Origin: Phytophthora hibernalis
Lineage: Eukaryota; Oomycota; Peronosporomycetes; Peronosporales; Peronosporaceae
Assembly (NCBI GenBank): GCA_012656075.1
Contig: JAAKBF010000324.1
Coordinates: forward strand, 1,426,001 to 1,490,000
Length of the DNA: 64,000 bases
Reading direction: 5' to 3'
Of this stretch, positions 1 through 9,696 are shown piece by piece (the first letter of the stretch is position 1; each line of letters opens with the position of its first letter). The notes under the pieces were generated by a model. It did no database searches. It saw nothing but the letters and a program-made list of their open reading frames with translations, and had not been told where the DNA came from. The translations under genes were made by a program, and so were the position numbers.

Positions 1-22
1 TCCATCCACCTCATGTTCTTCA

Positions 23-531
23 TTAAGTCAGACAAAGCCTTACCGGATAGTAGGTTATGTTTCCCATTTCTAATATTAACTGGTTGACGAAGGATGGGCT
101 TACCGAAATAATAAACTTCATGGGTTTTAATCCCCTTTTTGAATTTACAATCGGCCTCAGGCGAAATGGAATCTCCACATCTTTATCAAGAAGCTCTTTA
201 AAGTATTCGGTAGCTTCGCTATCAGAAATTGACATGTTGCCATCCACGTCTTAATTTGGACCTGTTCTAACGCCATGACGAGCTTCACGTCATCTGTAGC
301 TTGTTCATACGTGTTTGGTGTCAATACCTTGTCCGCTTTACCTACTAGGTCAATCTTCAACCCTCGACCCTCGACCATTTCTAGAAACTCATTTAGAGTT
401 GATCGCCTATCAATATTTTTAACACTAATGGATGAGGTCGCTTTTTTGTCATAAACCCTAATGGTACTACGATCTACCCATACATATACATCGTGAACAA
501 CTTCTGCTGAGATGGGTTTTCTTTGTAGCAC
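23..531 (-). pseudogene. Unknown Polinton-associated protein, partial and frameshifted
   Basis: Two overlapping minus-strand frames read as one protein once a single deletion-type break near 240-250 is allowed: an upstream part of about 95 residues (531 down to about 245) and a downstream part of about 70 residues running off the window. I do not recognise a family. The sequence is lysine-, valine- and isoleucine-rich with no obvious transmembrane segment or zinc motif. Its position downstream of the integrase on the same strand suggests it belongs to the Polinton, possibly a structural gene, but that is inference from position only. Confidence 0.4.
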
Positions 532-565
532 AGGTTCGATGCTCTTAGATAAGCCATTAGATTCT

Positions 566-1153
566 AGAAATTATTATTTTTAATAATCCAGAAAAGTTTG
601 AGCTTGGCATATTCATTGTGGAGGTTGATTTCTTATTAAAATAGATATTATCGAGTCTTCGATCTTTAAGCGATATGTCAAGCTCTTCTAGCTCATCCCC
701 CACGCGCTTTCTGGCTAAGCGTGCGCTGACTTCGTTGACCGAATTGCTTTCTCCATCATCGTGAATGTTTCTGATTTTCTCTTCTGTTGTCTCCCAGTCA
801 ATTGATGAATAATTGGTGGATTTGTTTCCATTTTTAGTTACTATTAGTGATCCTCTCTCACCTAGGTAATATCTATTGTCCTCTCTACCAGTTTTTTACG
901 AATTGGAACTACTCGTAGAGCAGCCCAGTTTGGATTGTCTTTGAAAAGATCTCGTGTGATTCTACCTGCTCCTGGTATCACGTGCGCGAACGGGTTTCGC
1001 TTGAAAGTTTGGTGTATTTGTTTCGACTTCTGCTGTTTGGGGATGAGCTTCAACGTTTTGATCAGTCATGTCAGGTCGAGCATTGACACCAAAATCAGTC
1101 ATTTCCGCAGCGTATGTGCTCGTTCCAACTGACGAGAGCTCAGGGATTTTCAC
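566..1153 (-). pseudogene. Unknown Polinton-associated ORF, broken
   Basis: Three minus-strand segments (1153-962, 1053-862 and about 885-566) overlap in different frames and read as one roughly 190-residue protein if two frame changes are allowed. The N-terminal part is rich in Thr, Ala and Glu; the middle is basic (GAGRITRDLFKDNPNW); the C-terminal part is charged, with a likely helical stretch rich in Glu, Leu and Asp. No known domain is visible. It lies between the integrase side and the unknown ORF at 23-531 on the same strand. The extent is approximate because the frame joins were made by eye. Confidence 0.3.
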
Positions 1154-1434
1154 GGAGTTTCTATCACTCGGTCGTTTATTTTAAGTCATAATTTGTTTGA
1201 GATGACTCATCGGACGTCTTTGGGACGGTTGTCATTGGATTTGAAAAATCACCAGCCCAAGAGGTGCCTTCATACATCAGGCGCTTAGCCTTTGCTTGGC
1301 TTACACGACGATGAACCCTTCAAGCAGTTCTTGCCGCTTTTGCTGTCTCTGAGCTAAGGATTTAAACTTTGGGAACATTGTAGAGCTAAGCTATATTAGA
1401 TCGAACACAAAAATCGTTAACTGCATACTCTACT

Positions 1435-1764
1435 CTACCAGTAACTCGGCATGAGTCGGCTATGAGTAGTTTTGTCATATAAGTGGAAAATCTCGTTTCG
1501 ATCATTCAAAAGGCTTAGATATCGATCTTTGATAGATTTAAATGGCACGCCAAATATTTTTTCCAGCTCTTTTCTATATTTCCGATTTGATACTGTCCTC
1601 CTGAACGAAGATATCGGGTCAAGGCTGAGCATTTCATCTTTAAGTCTGGTGACTTCCGTAATTGTCCAGAGCTTTCGTTGCAACTGCCGTAGATCACGTT
1701 TGAGCTGTTCGTTTTCACTGGAGAGAGGGGTAAGTCTGCCGTGTTGTATGGCTTCCCGCTCCAT
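1435..1764 (-). CDS. Small coiled-coil protein of the Polinton, unknown
   Basis: An open minus-strand frame of 109 residues. Residues about 15-50 contain leucines at heptad-like spacing among Lys, Arg, Glu and Gln (ENEQLKRDLRQLQRKLW), which suggests a coiled coil. The rest is basic. It does not show the BR-N-x2-A basic region of a bZIP factor, so I do not call it a transcription factor. It lies about 290 bp downstream of the integrase stop on the same strand and is probably an element gene. Confidence 0.4.
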   Translation of the reverse strand: MEREAIQHGRLTPLSSENEQLKRDLRQLQRKLWTITEVTRLKDEMLSLDPISSFRRTVSNRKYRKELEKIFGVPFKSIKDRYLSLLNDRNEIFHLYDKTTHSRLMPSYW

Positions 1765-1826
1765 CCATTGACACGCTTACACATTTGAAGAGAGGTAAAA
1801 TATATATTTTAAGATATATAGTTGAG

Positions 1827-1960
1827 ATGGATGAAATATCATCTTTCTTGATGACCCGCTTGATGATTTGCCTGTCTACGACAACTCGACGCTGCTAGAA
1901 GAAAGCTATCAAAAACGAAATGCACAGCGAAAGAAGAAAGAGTATTTAGACCAAGACTAA
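1827..1960 (+). CDS. Possible small ORF opposite the Polinton genes
   Basis: ATG at 1827 opens a frame that, after one deletion-type shift near 1850, gives an acidic N-terminus and a basic end (KRNAQRKKKEY) before TAA at 1958-1960, about 44 residues. It is divergent from the minus ORF that starts at 1764, 62 bp away. It is short and needs a frame correction, so it may be chance. Confidence 0.15.
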
Positions 1961-2056
1961 AGAAGGTGACACCTTAGCGTGATTCCAAGCAGAGCTTGGA
2001 GGAACGGAAAGCTCTGCGACCTTCCCGAAAGGATTTCAAGCGTCCATTCGTTGCAA

Positions 2057-3085
2057 TTAAGTAGAGCTTAAGGGGGCTGCGCGACTCTGTTTCCGCTTCC
2101 AGTACTCTTCTTCCAACTGACTCTGTTTGTTTTTATTGATAAGGCGCAGATTTGCCTGAGGCTCCCATGAAGCAGGTTCGTTGCCAACCCATCTGATAAG
2201 AAACTTACCGTTTCGAAGCTTCTTGTGCTCTAATATCTCTTCCGCTTCAATAATATCATTTCGGTTGATAGTGGCTTCACTCGCTTCCGATTGTACTGTT
2301 TTGAGATCATTCGGTGCCTCATAGAGTATATGTCCGTTTTTGGATCGGATCTGTACTCGATATCCATCCATACCATCAACCGTATATACAGCCTTGCTCC
2401 AACGAGCGGCCTCCTTGTCAAACGTTTGCTTTTTGAGTCGATATAGCACCGATGTACCTTCTTCAAACTCATTCCCAATGCGTTCTGCCTCAACTTGATT
2501 ATGCTTCAGCTCCGAAGTCATTACCTCACCGATAGCATCGTTTGGAGTCATCTCAGTAGAGCTATTGATAGTATTGTTGTAATTGCCAATTAGATCGTTG
2601 ATTAGCTTCTGTGTTACCGTTTTTGGAGTGACCTTTGTTAGTCGCTGCTTCAGGGTTCTGTTGAAGCGCTCGATTTTGTCCATCGTTCCGTGATCTCCTG
2701 GCTCGTTGTTATAGTGTTCGATTTTCTTCAACTTGAAGAATGATTGCACTTCCTTGTTCATGAATTCTGTACCGTTATCGCTAGTTAGGATATCTACTTT
2801 CTGTAGCCTAACGAAAGCTTTAATTGCTGTCAATACAACCGAGGCTGTTTTATTTTTAAGTAGCTTAGCGTAGCCAAGGCGCGAGTTGATATTGATGCAT
2901 GTCACTATTGGTCGCTTCTCCCAGAAACCGAGATACTTCTGCCACGATTGGTGGGTAGCATACCAAGCCTTAACTGATTTAAATGTAATTTTTGGGTCTA
3001 TCTGTCTGGCCTTCTCGTACAATGACCGGGCTGCGATAAAACCTGTTTTGGGGTCATAATATAGCTTAGTCAGTAGATCGGCCAT
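2057..3085 (-). CDS. Polinton integrase (rve) with C-terminal chromodomain
   Basis: 342 residues, one unbroken frame. The N-terminal third is the zinc-binding/linker part. The rve catalytic core follows, with a DDE-type site: an Asp-bearing strand would lie around residue 62-70 (here the region reads VTCININSRLGYA, so the first Asp looks replaced), LTSDNGTEF supplies the second Asp, and the HGTMDKIERFNRTLKQ helix supplies the Glu. The C-terminus from about residue 280 has a chromodomain (AEEILEHKKLRNGKFLIRW, then WVGNEPASWEP). This layout is typical of Polinton/Maverick and Ty3-type integrases and fits insertion of element DNA into chromatin. It follows the polymerase gene by 37 bp on the same strand. 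The possible loss of the first acidic residue makes activity uncertain. Confidence 0.85.
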   Translation of the reverse strand: MADLLTKLYYDPKTGFIAARSLYEKARQIDPKITFKSVKAWYATHQSWQKYLGFWEKRPIVTCININSRLGYAKLLKNKTASVVLTAIKAFVRLQKVDILTSDNGTEFMNKEVQSFFKLKKIEHYNNEPGDHGTMDKIERFNRTLKQRLTKVTPKTVTQKLINDLIGNYNNTINSSTEMTPNDAIGEVMTSELKHNQVEAERIGNEFEEGTSVLYRLKKQTFDKEAARWSKAVYTVDGMDGYRVQIRSKNGHILYEAPNDLKTVQSEASEATINRNDIIEAEEILEHKKLRNGKFLIRWVGNEPASWEPQANLRLINKNKQSQLEEEYWKRKQSRAAPLSST

Positions 3086-3122
3086 CTTATATGTTATAGT
3101 TTATAAAACACCTTAAAGGAAG

Positions 3123-6100
3123 CTAAATATCTAGAGGCGCAGTGCTAATTCCACCGTCTAAAACTTTTCTCTTGTCGTAATAGTAGTTTAGGGCAGTTTT
3201 CCTCTGCGTATATGTAATGATTGACTTGGACTCTTTGCTGATGCGAAAGCCCTTGTTAGTGCCTTGAAGAGGGATTCGGTCGCGAACAACCGTCTCGAAG
3301 TCATCTGGGTTGAGGACATCATCATTGTGACCACGTCCCTGTTGAATACCCTTCGCGCTAACTTTTACCTTATATTCATGGTCAGGGAGGTAGCAGATGT
3401 AGTTTTTGCTCGATAATGAAACCATAGCATCACCAGACCACTCATCCTTGAACAAACCAGGCGTACGGCGATCGAATTTAGCTACCTCAGTGTTGTAGTC
3501 ACGCGGGAACCACTCGTACTTGTGTTGCTTGAAGTGGTCACGTAGTTCAGGTTTGATGCAGCTCTGGAACGGGTTTTCACAGCTAAAAGCGATGTATGCA
3601 CTATCCGTGTCCATTTCCTGGTACTGGAAGTCGCTACGGTCGAAATATGTATCAATGCAGTCGTAGTTGAACTGTAGCATTCTTAGCTTGGTTAGCTGGT
3701 AAATAGCAATACTCAGATGGATAGGGGTTTTGTTTTTGATGCGCCGTTTCTTCATAGTGATCTCAGCAGCATCGTTCAGCTCATCGAGTCCATGGAATAT
3801 GAAGTGCTCGACACCTGCTTTGATTGCAGCGTCATCTGATTCGTACTTGATCTCCTTGTGCTTTGTCATATCCATACCCGACCGCCCGAAAGCACTGTTG
3901 CCCACAAGTTTTATCATCTCCGCAATCATTGCCTTAGACGTATCAACGTCACCCTCTCGTCGTGCGTTCGACACAGCATCCATAAATGGAGAGAACGCCT
4001 TGTGAGACCTAGCCTTAATGAAGCTGTAGGTCTTGGTGACCTCCATACCGTGAGCAAGGTACCACTTAAGCAACGGAGCATAAATGAGGATTTTCTCGCC
4101 AAAGTAGCTGCCAATTAGTTTGCGAGCAGGCTTTGCGCGACCCGATTCTCTAGAAAGGTTGTAGTCATACATATGCGAGCCACTGATGTTTTGGCCTTCA
4201 CAATCGATTACAGTGTTCTTGAAAATGGGAGTCATCTCGCTGAAATACTCTTTCAGGTGCTCTGGTGTGCGAATATCACACTCAAGGAAACCAAAGATCT
4301 TGTCGTTATTGATATCATCGATTATACCATTATAAGCCTCAATAGTGGTCAGTCGCCCGCATGGCATATCATTACCAAGGGCCCAAAGGTACAAAGCATT
4401 CGCATCGTATCCAATGATTTTTTACACATCTTGTTACCCCTAATCTTAGTATCGTTGCGCCTAGAGTAGCGATTGAAAATAATTGATGGTCCTCCAGCAA
4501 TGTTAGCTTTCATCTTACCATAGATGTCTGATTCCTCCTTATCAATGCTAAACACGAGACGGTCCGAGTTAAAGTCGAGAAGCTTCTTATATCGGAAGCC
4601 ACTGAGGGACATATCCTTGCGAGCGACATTGCACTCGATGCAACTGATCAAAATATTTCCGTCGATATGACCTAGCTTGTTGTTCACTCGGTCGGCTGAA
4701 GCTGTATCTGCTGATAGCTGATAGAAGCAAAGACCGCATAAGTACTTCTGCTGCTTGAGTAGATCGTTCAGATGATCGATACTCATGTCAAACTCCCGCT
4801 TAGCATCCGCGTCCTGAGTTTTGTATCCACTCATGCGCTTAGCCTGGAATCTAAACGCTTTAGCCGGCTCTCTGCTCCGCTTTTTGAGATTGTCAAAGCA
4901 GGTCTGATACATAACTTTCTCACTCAAGCCTGGTAGAGATACGCCGTCGGCAAACATATCTAGCTCAAATCCCTTGAACAGTTCACGCTGGGCCTTGATT
5001 GCCTTGATGAATGGAACCACATCTAAGTTGTTGTACCAAATGAGTTAGTCTTTGATAGATTTCATCTCATAGTGCTTCCACACGAACTTTAGTCACCATT
5101 GCTGATGCTAGTGCCACGTAGCGCACTGTTTAAAGCTGACTTAGGAGGGATCATGGACTGGTTTAGCACCTCAAAGGATTTGATGTGCTCGTAGGGAAGA
5201 GTCCCTTGCCAAGGCCACAGACGCAACGTATTTTGTCATCACACTTGCAGCCACCGAGATACGTAATAAGATACTTGTCATAGCTTGTACCAGCCGGGAC
5301 GTAGTTAGTAATATCCAACATTTTCATGTCGTCCATGGTGATGCACATGTAGCTGGGGTTATTAATACCAGATTTGATATTATCGTTGGCAATGACAGCA
5401 AACATATCGTTCTTGATGAGATTGATATCGTAACGGCCACTGTTGGAGCCAAATACCGGCACCTGATCGAGTTGCTGCTTGATTTTGCTATAATCCGTTC
5501 TCTGCTTACGAAAACCGATGACGTTGTGGAAATCAAAGAAGCTGGAATATTTGCCTCCCTGAATCCAGCTATCTATATCACACATAGTGTACCTTTGAGA
5601 TAAATCTATGCCAGTTAAACCGTGTGCGTTGATAAGCTTACGCAGAAGTGTTTCATACTTATTTACGTTGTAGTGCTGGATCTTCGAGCCAATATCGTTA
5701 ATATAATTAAACATATCTGTGAACAACAACTTCGGGTGATCATTTACAAAGCAACGCACCTCCTCCGTTAAGCTATATGCTACCGAGACAGAGACTGGAA
5801 TATGCTCGTGTGAAGACAGTGCTCTTTCCGCTCTTTACCATTGTCGGCTTGAGAATGGCTTCAAAGTCATAAACTATAAAATGGTCAAGATATTGATCAA
5901 TACCCTTGATAGAGTACTTCATGAGCCGAGATTTAACGGTGTTCTGGAGTGGCTTGTAGATGGTTGGTTCAGCTGGGAAGCTCTCAAAATTTATGAGCTC
6001 GCACTAGTTCCTTTTATGATTATTTCGCTTGTAAGAACTTATAAATATCATTTCACATTTCTGGCATTGATATTTACTCTGAAGCATATTAACATCTTTC

Positions 6101-7025
6101 ATATATAGAACATGGTTTGCGTGAGATAGAATGTTTATTGGTTCATATGCTTTGTCCGATGAGCAAATGCAGTCCGCTTTACCGCTATCGACATCCATTG
6201 AATAAACATTTATGCTCAGTTGGAAGCATTCCTCTAACTCATCGAGCTGAAGGAGATCGATCGGTTTGAAATTGCGAAAGAGACTAAGACTGTAGCTAAT
6301 ATTTTGTAAGAGCAGTAGCACTTGAATGCTGTCTTCACCAGAGCGTGAATGAATCGTGGGTCTTTCTTATCTCCTGACTGTTTGTGGTAAGCAATACAAT
6401 GGAAGACACACTTATTATTCGTCTTAGGAAAGTTGATTACATGCTTGTTGTCGCGGATGATCTTGGGAATGACAGCCTGACTATCTCCAAGAACATGTTC
6501 GCGGTGATAGATGAAAATTCTAAATCCAGTAATAGCTTTTAGCTTGTATCCACTCGATGGGTATTTAAGTTTTTCAGTAAACTACATCGACCTAATCTCG
6601 GAAATGACCTTCTTACGAATGTCTGCCTTGCTATTGATTGCAGCAGGTCTCTCAAATACAGCCGTGTTTTCAATGTTAGGGTACCAATATTGAGTGAAGC
6701 TATCATCGGTTTTGCTAATAAGATCATAGCCGAGCGCAATGTTGACCTTAAAAGTATTATTCTGGCTGTAGAGAACGTTCTCAAGCTTATCATAAAACTC
6801 CGAGGCCTGAATGCCTTCATAAAGGTGTGACTCCATGTTCTTTCCGTTATAGAAACGGTATTTAGGGTCAACCTTGTAGTCAGCCGACACATTCTTCTTC
6901 AATTTATCTATCGATACCTTATACAGCTTAGCAACCAGTTCCTGGTTTCTCTTACTGGAAAAATTACTAATATATACTAATTTGCCAGCTCTACCGCGAA
7001 CCTTGACCCGGTAGCTGCTCCCCAT
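3123..7025 (-). pseudogene. Protein-primed DNA polymerase B (Polinton type), multiply frameshifted
   Basis: About 1,300 residues are spread over six or seven overlapping frames. N-terminal region 7025-6330: the frame continues past one in-frame TAG at 6582-6584 and includes an NNKCVFHCIAYH motif. A C2H2-like finger (CQKCEMIF...H) ends the 6321-6004 frame. Exonuclease motif I (YDFEAIL) lies near 5890 and motif II (FGSNSGRYDINLI) near 5450. An HNH/zinc-like insert lies in the 5020-4349 frame. Polymerase motif A (YDANALYLWAL) spans the junction near 4400, motif B (KLVGNSAFGRSG) near 3900 and motif C (MDTDSAYIAF) near 3610. This is DNA_pol_B_2, used to replicate the element from a protein primer. 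Frame changes lie near 6320, 6000, 5815, 5190, 5100 and at an A6 run (4418-4423); all the ones I resolved are deletion-type. Confidence 0.85.
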
Positions 7026-7194
7026 TGAATGGTTTGGATATTTAAGCGTCTTAGTCCTTCAAGCTCGTAGGCAAACATGCTTCCTGGTTTTATATTTTTA
7101 CTCGTGAGCTCGTCTTTATATTATTGACTTTTTATCTCAGGATCAACTGACTTATATGATAGTCAAATACAAACAATCTGAAAAAATTAAATAA

Positions 7195-7398
7195 TTAATT
7201 AAGTTCGTTTTTGTTAAGTTCGATTTGTCTCTTTGCCGCCCACATTTTGCGCTTTTGCGCTTTTATTTGATCTCGGTGCTTGTCATCATATTCCCGCTGC
7301 TTAGCGATACGCGTTTCTCTCGTCTTTAGATAGTAGCGCTTTTGGGCAGCTTTAATACGCTCCTTGTTAAGTATATACTGTTCTGCTGAGTACGCCAT
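7195..7398 (-). CDS. Small basic protein at the Polinton right end
   Basis: 67 residues, very rich in Lys, Arg, Gln, Tyr and Glu, with an N-terminal Met followed by Tyr/Gln-rich repeats (YILNKERIKAAQKRYYLK, then REYDDKHRDQIKAQKRKMW). Such short KxY/K-rich helical repeats are common in DNA-binding parts of large DNA virus and Polinton proteins. It is the most upstream minus-strand ORF of the element, about 170 bp from the polymerase start. Function unknown. Confidence 0.4.
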   Translation of the reverse strand: MAYSAEQYILNKERIKAAQKRYYLKTRETRIAKQREYDDKHRDQIKAQKRKMWAAKRQIELNKNELN

Positions 7399-7486
7399 CT
7401 TTATATATTATATACTTTATATTTGTCAGGATTAAAATAATAAATCATGTTGCATGACGATATTTTACCACCCCATCCCCGTCTCA

Positions 7487-7559
7487 GCTGAAAACTACTG
7501 CGAGAATTTGTGTACTTTATTGATTGCACCACGCGAAGCGTCGCGCAGTAGTTTTCAGC
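7487..7559. repeat. 16-bp perfect inverted repeat with 41-bp spacer
   Basis: GCTGAAAACTACTGCG (7487-7502) is the exact reverse complement of 7544-7559. The spacer contains the reverse complement of an ATCAATAAAGTACAC core that recurs in direct orientation at about 7601-7615, so the hairpin and the neighbouring direct repeats are related. Confidence 0.8.
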
Positions 7560-7572
7560 GAATGGTCATGCA

Positions 7573-7686
7573 AAATGCTGTTATCAATTATGGTGCTATC
7601 AATAAAGTACACTATTCGCATCACTATTCTGATCATACAAAGTGCTGTTATCGATTATGCTGCTATCAATAAACATCACTATTCGC
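7573..7686. repeat. 47-bp imperfect direct repeat pair
   Basis: Units 7573-7619 and 7640-7686 share TGCTGTTATC, then GCTATCAATAAA and CACTATTCGC, with few substitutions. A third partial copy (CAATCAATAAAATCCACTATTC) follows at about 7693-7714. Confidence 0.75.
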
Positions 7687-8923
7687 GTTGTGCAATCAAT
7701 AAAATCCACTATTCTGGTCTGACTGGTCGAGCCTGCTGCTGAAGCGTTGGATGTTTCTCTCGCTCTCAGGTGGTCGAGAGGTCGCGCCCTTTGCAACACC
7801 CCTGTTTAATAGGTACGCCTAAACATCTCTGCGTATTAAATTAGCGTAAGAAAAGGCGAAATTGAAAATTACTCTTTGTGGTGTACTGAATGAGACTACT
7901 TCCAGCAGTTCTAAACAATAACTAGGATGAATTTCGCAGTAACCATTGCTACTGGTGGTGAGTGGTGCGGTGGAAGGTAGGGAACTACATAGATAATTGG
8001 GAAAGGGAAAATGAATGCGCTCAAACCAGAGCTGGATTGAGATGACTCGTGGCGATACACGGACACTTGTCAACCTCATTACTCGAACCAATCGAGTCGA
8101 GAGCGCACACTACAATATACAAGTGTGCGTATCAGGTGTGGTCATCCACTTCAAACGCTTCCTGCGCGCGCCAGTCCGAACGCTTGTGCGCTAACCGCCT
8201 AACTCCACATACGTGTAAGTCATATTTGCTATACACTAACAGTTTGCAAACAGTAGTGTTAGCAGTACAGTTAGTGTTTGGGCGAACACTATCTGGGGCA
8301 AGACCCGACCTGCAGGGTGACGAGCCCAAGCAAATGCTCCACCTCGTACCCGTCCAGCGCATACCGGTACGATGGCAATTTTACTCGATAGTCAGAAAAT
8401 TGCATAGCCGCGGTGCTAGATAGCCTGCATTTAATGCGTTTACTCTGGAGTCATGATCGGTTGGCATTTACTCGGAATTCACTGAAGTGTAATCGCAATT
8501 AAGTAGCGACCCGCATAGCTAGAGTACTCGAATAATACAGCAAGTGAGCATAAATCTTCCTAACACTATGCATGTTGATCAAGATGGATTCTCCCGCCTC
8601 GTAGCTATTATAATTATTATATTATAGACCACTACAGCTTTAGTCACCCTTGTTCGGTGGGCTGACCGTGAGAGATACTGTAGTAACACACTGTCGAAAA
8701 ACTTAGTGAACTGTGATGATAAGTGGCCTTCAATTTGGTGTTATGTTATTATAAAAATTAGTGAAACTGCACAGTGACGTGGGTATCCCAAATGAAATTC
8801 CATAATTGGATGGCATTCGTTTAGATTGCGTGTTCTCTTGCTTCGAGAACTGTATTCAGCTTATGTCAGGTCTGGTGAAGTTTTTACCAGCTACCGGTAG
8901 CGCGATAAATAACTAGACGAGCT

Positions 8924-9331
8924 TCAATTTTCTTGGCCATTTATTTCTTGCCGAAGACGCTGAGTCTTGGTTGAAGATTCAGCCTCGCTGGTAAACGACC
9001 GCTTCCACCACCTCCGAAATTTCTGCAATAGGCCATTGTTGTGGTAAGTCGTCACAGTTACCAGCTTGCCATCTCCTTGGTGTCTATCATGAAATCCAGT
9101 GTTGTCTCCCGCTCCTGCACGTGCTGCAGCCGCTCCAACCGTTCCCCCAACTCGTTCCTCCTGATTTTTAGATATAACGGTCGACTTTGAAACTACCACA
9201 TCTGGATTCAAATCAATGAAAGTACGAGCAGTTTCTGTAGTGACGGCGGCAGTCTTTGTGGCTGAAGCGATTGTGTTGCTGCTTGCAAGTAGAGCAACCG
9301 CGGCAGTCAGAAGGATTTGACTTAGATGCAT
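8924..9331 (-). CDS. Secreted effector candidate with EER motif (RXLR-like, RXLR absent)
   Basis: 135 residues from the ATG at 9331; an upstream in-frame Met (9391) would bury the signal peptide, so I prefer the inner start. Residues 1-24 form a clean signal peptide (MHLSQILLTAAVALLASSN, then an Ala-rich cleavage region). Around residues 50-60 there is an EER-type motif (KNQEERVGG) where RXLR-dEER effectors carry dEER, but no R-x-L-R stands before it. The C-terminus carries a VTVTTYHNNGLLQKFRRWWK segment; from memory, similar Trp/Arg-rich ends occur in Phytophthora RXLR proteins. Predicted role: secretion and possibly action in the host plant. No toxin domain is visible. The gene is isolated among repeats, typical of effector-type genome compartments. 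Family placement is by eye. Confidence 0.6.
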   Translation of the reverse strand: MHLSQILLTAAVALLASSNTIASATKTAAVTTETARTFIDLNPDVVVSKSTVISKNQEERVGGTVGAAAARAGAGDNTGFHDRHQGDGKLVTVTTYHNNGLLQKFRRWWKRSFTSEAESSTKTQRLRQEINGQEN

Positions 9332-9662
9332 TTTTCTTGGGAACAGGGGCAATCCGCAATGTTTGGTTGGGCGCGTAATGTGGAGTGGCAAGTGAAGACT
9401 GAACGGACCGAGCTTGGACTAAGCACTTGGCGAGCATAGCGTACAGTTCGCCACGAATGGCATCGCAATGATTGTTGATTCGGGAGATGACGGGTGGACC
9501 AAGGCTCGTCGATTGACGATTGAGGGTACACCGTTGTTTACGGCGTTTGCCATGGCAATCGGGATCGGGGATCCTGTGCGGAAACGAGAAGACGACAAAA
9601 GTCAGAACGTCGGAACAAGGGTCATTGGCCAGGATCAGGGCCTGATTCAGGCCGCCTAAAAT

Positions 9663-9696
9663 CCGGCGTTTGGCCCGGCCATAACCCAAACGCCGG
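9663..9696. repeat. 11-bp perfect inverted repeat (hairpin)
   Basis: CCGGCGTTTGG (9663-9673) and CCAAACGCCGG (9686-9696) are perfect reverse complements with a 12-bp loop. A second small hairpin (GGCCTGATTCAGGCC) lies just upstream at about 9639-9653. Confidence 0.8.

Larger units (their letters stand above)
1..7398 (-). mobile_element. Decayed Polinton/Maverick-like element, partial
   Basis: The minus strand carries, in order, a small basic protein, a protein-primed type B DNA polymerase, a retroviral-type integrase with a C-terminal chromodomain, and several unknown ORFs. Polymerase B plus rve integrase is the hallmark pair of Polintons/Mavericks. The left end lies outside the window. The right end probably lies near 7,400-7,560, where coding stops and an inverted repeat appears, but I found no matching terminal repeat to prove it. 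The region looks AT-richer than the host genes further right. Reading frames are broken many times, so the copy is decayed or the consensus is poor. No capsid, A32-like ATPase or protease gene is recognisable here; they may lie to the left. Confidence 0.75.
7399..8923. other. Gene-free stretch with short repeats
   Basis: No convincing gene. Open frames on both strands (for example 8049-8423) have no recognisable domain and no codon bias that I can see. The stretch holds a long inverted repeat (7487-7559), a 47-bp direct repeat pair (7573-7686), an 8-bp inverted pair ACACTAAC/GTTAGTGT around 8235-8280, and AT-rich sequence near 8600. It may contain the end of the Polinton or a small non-autonomous element. 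Confidence 0.5.

Noticed and set aside
4349..4425. Programmed -1 frameshift in the polymerase
   Set aside because: No proper heptamer in the zero frame, and the same gene has several other deletion-type breaks that cannot all be programmed.
8049..8423. Plus-strand 124-residue ORF
   Set aside because: No domain, odd composition, opposite frame equally open.
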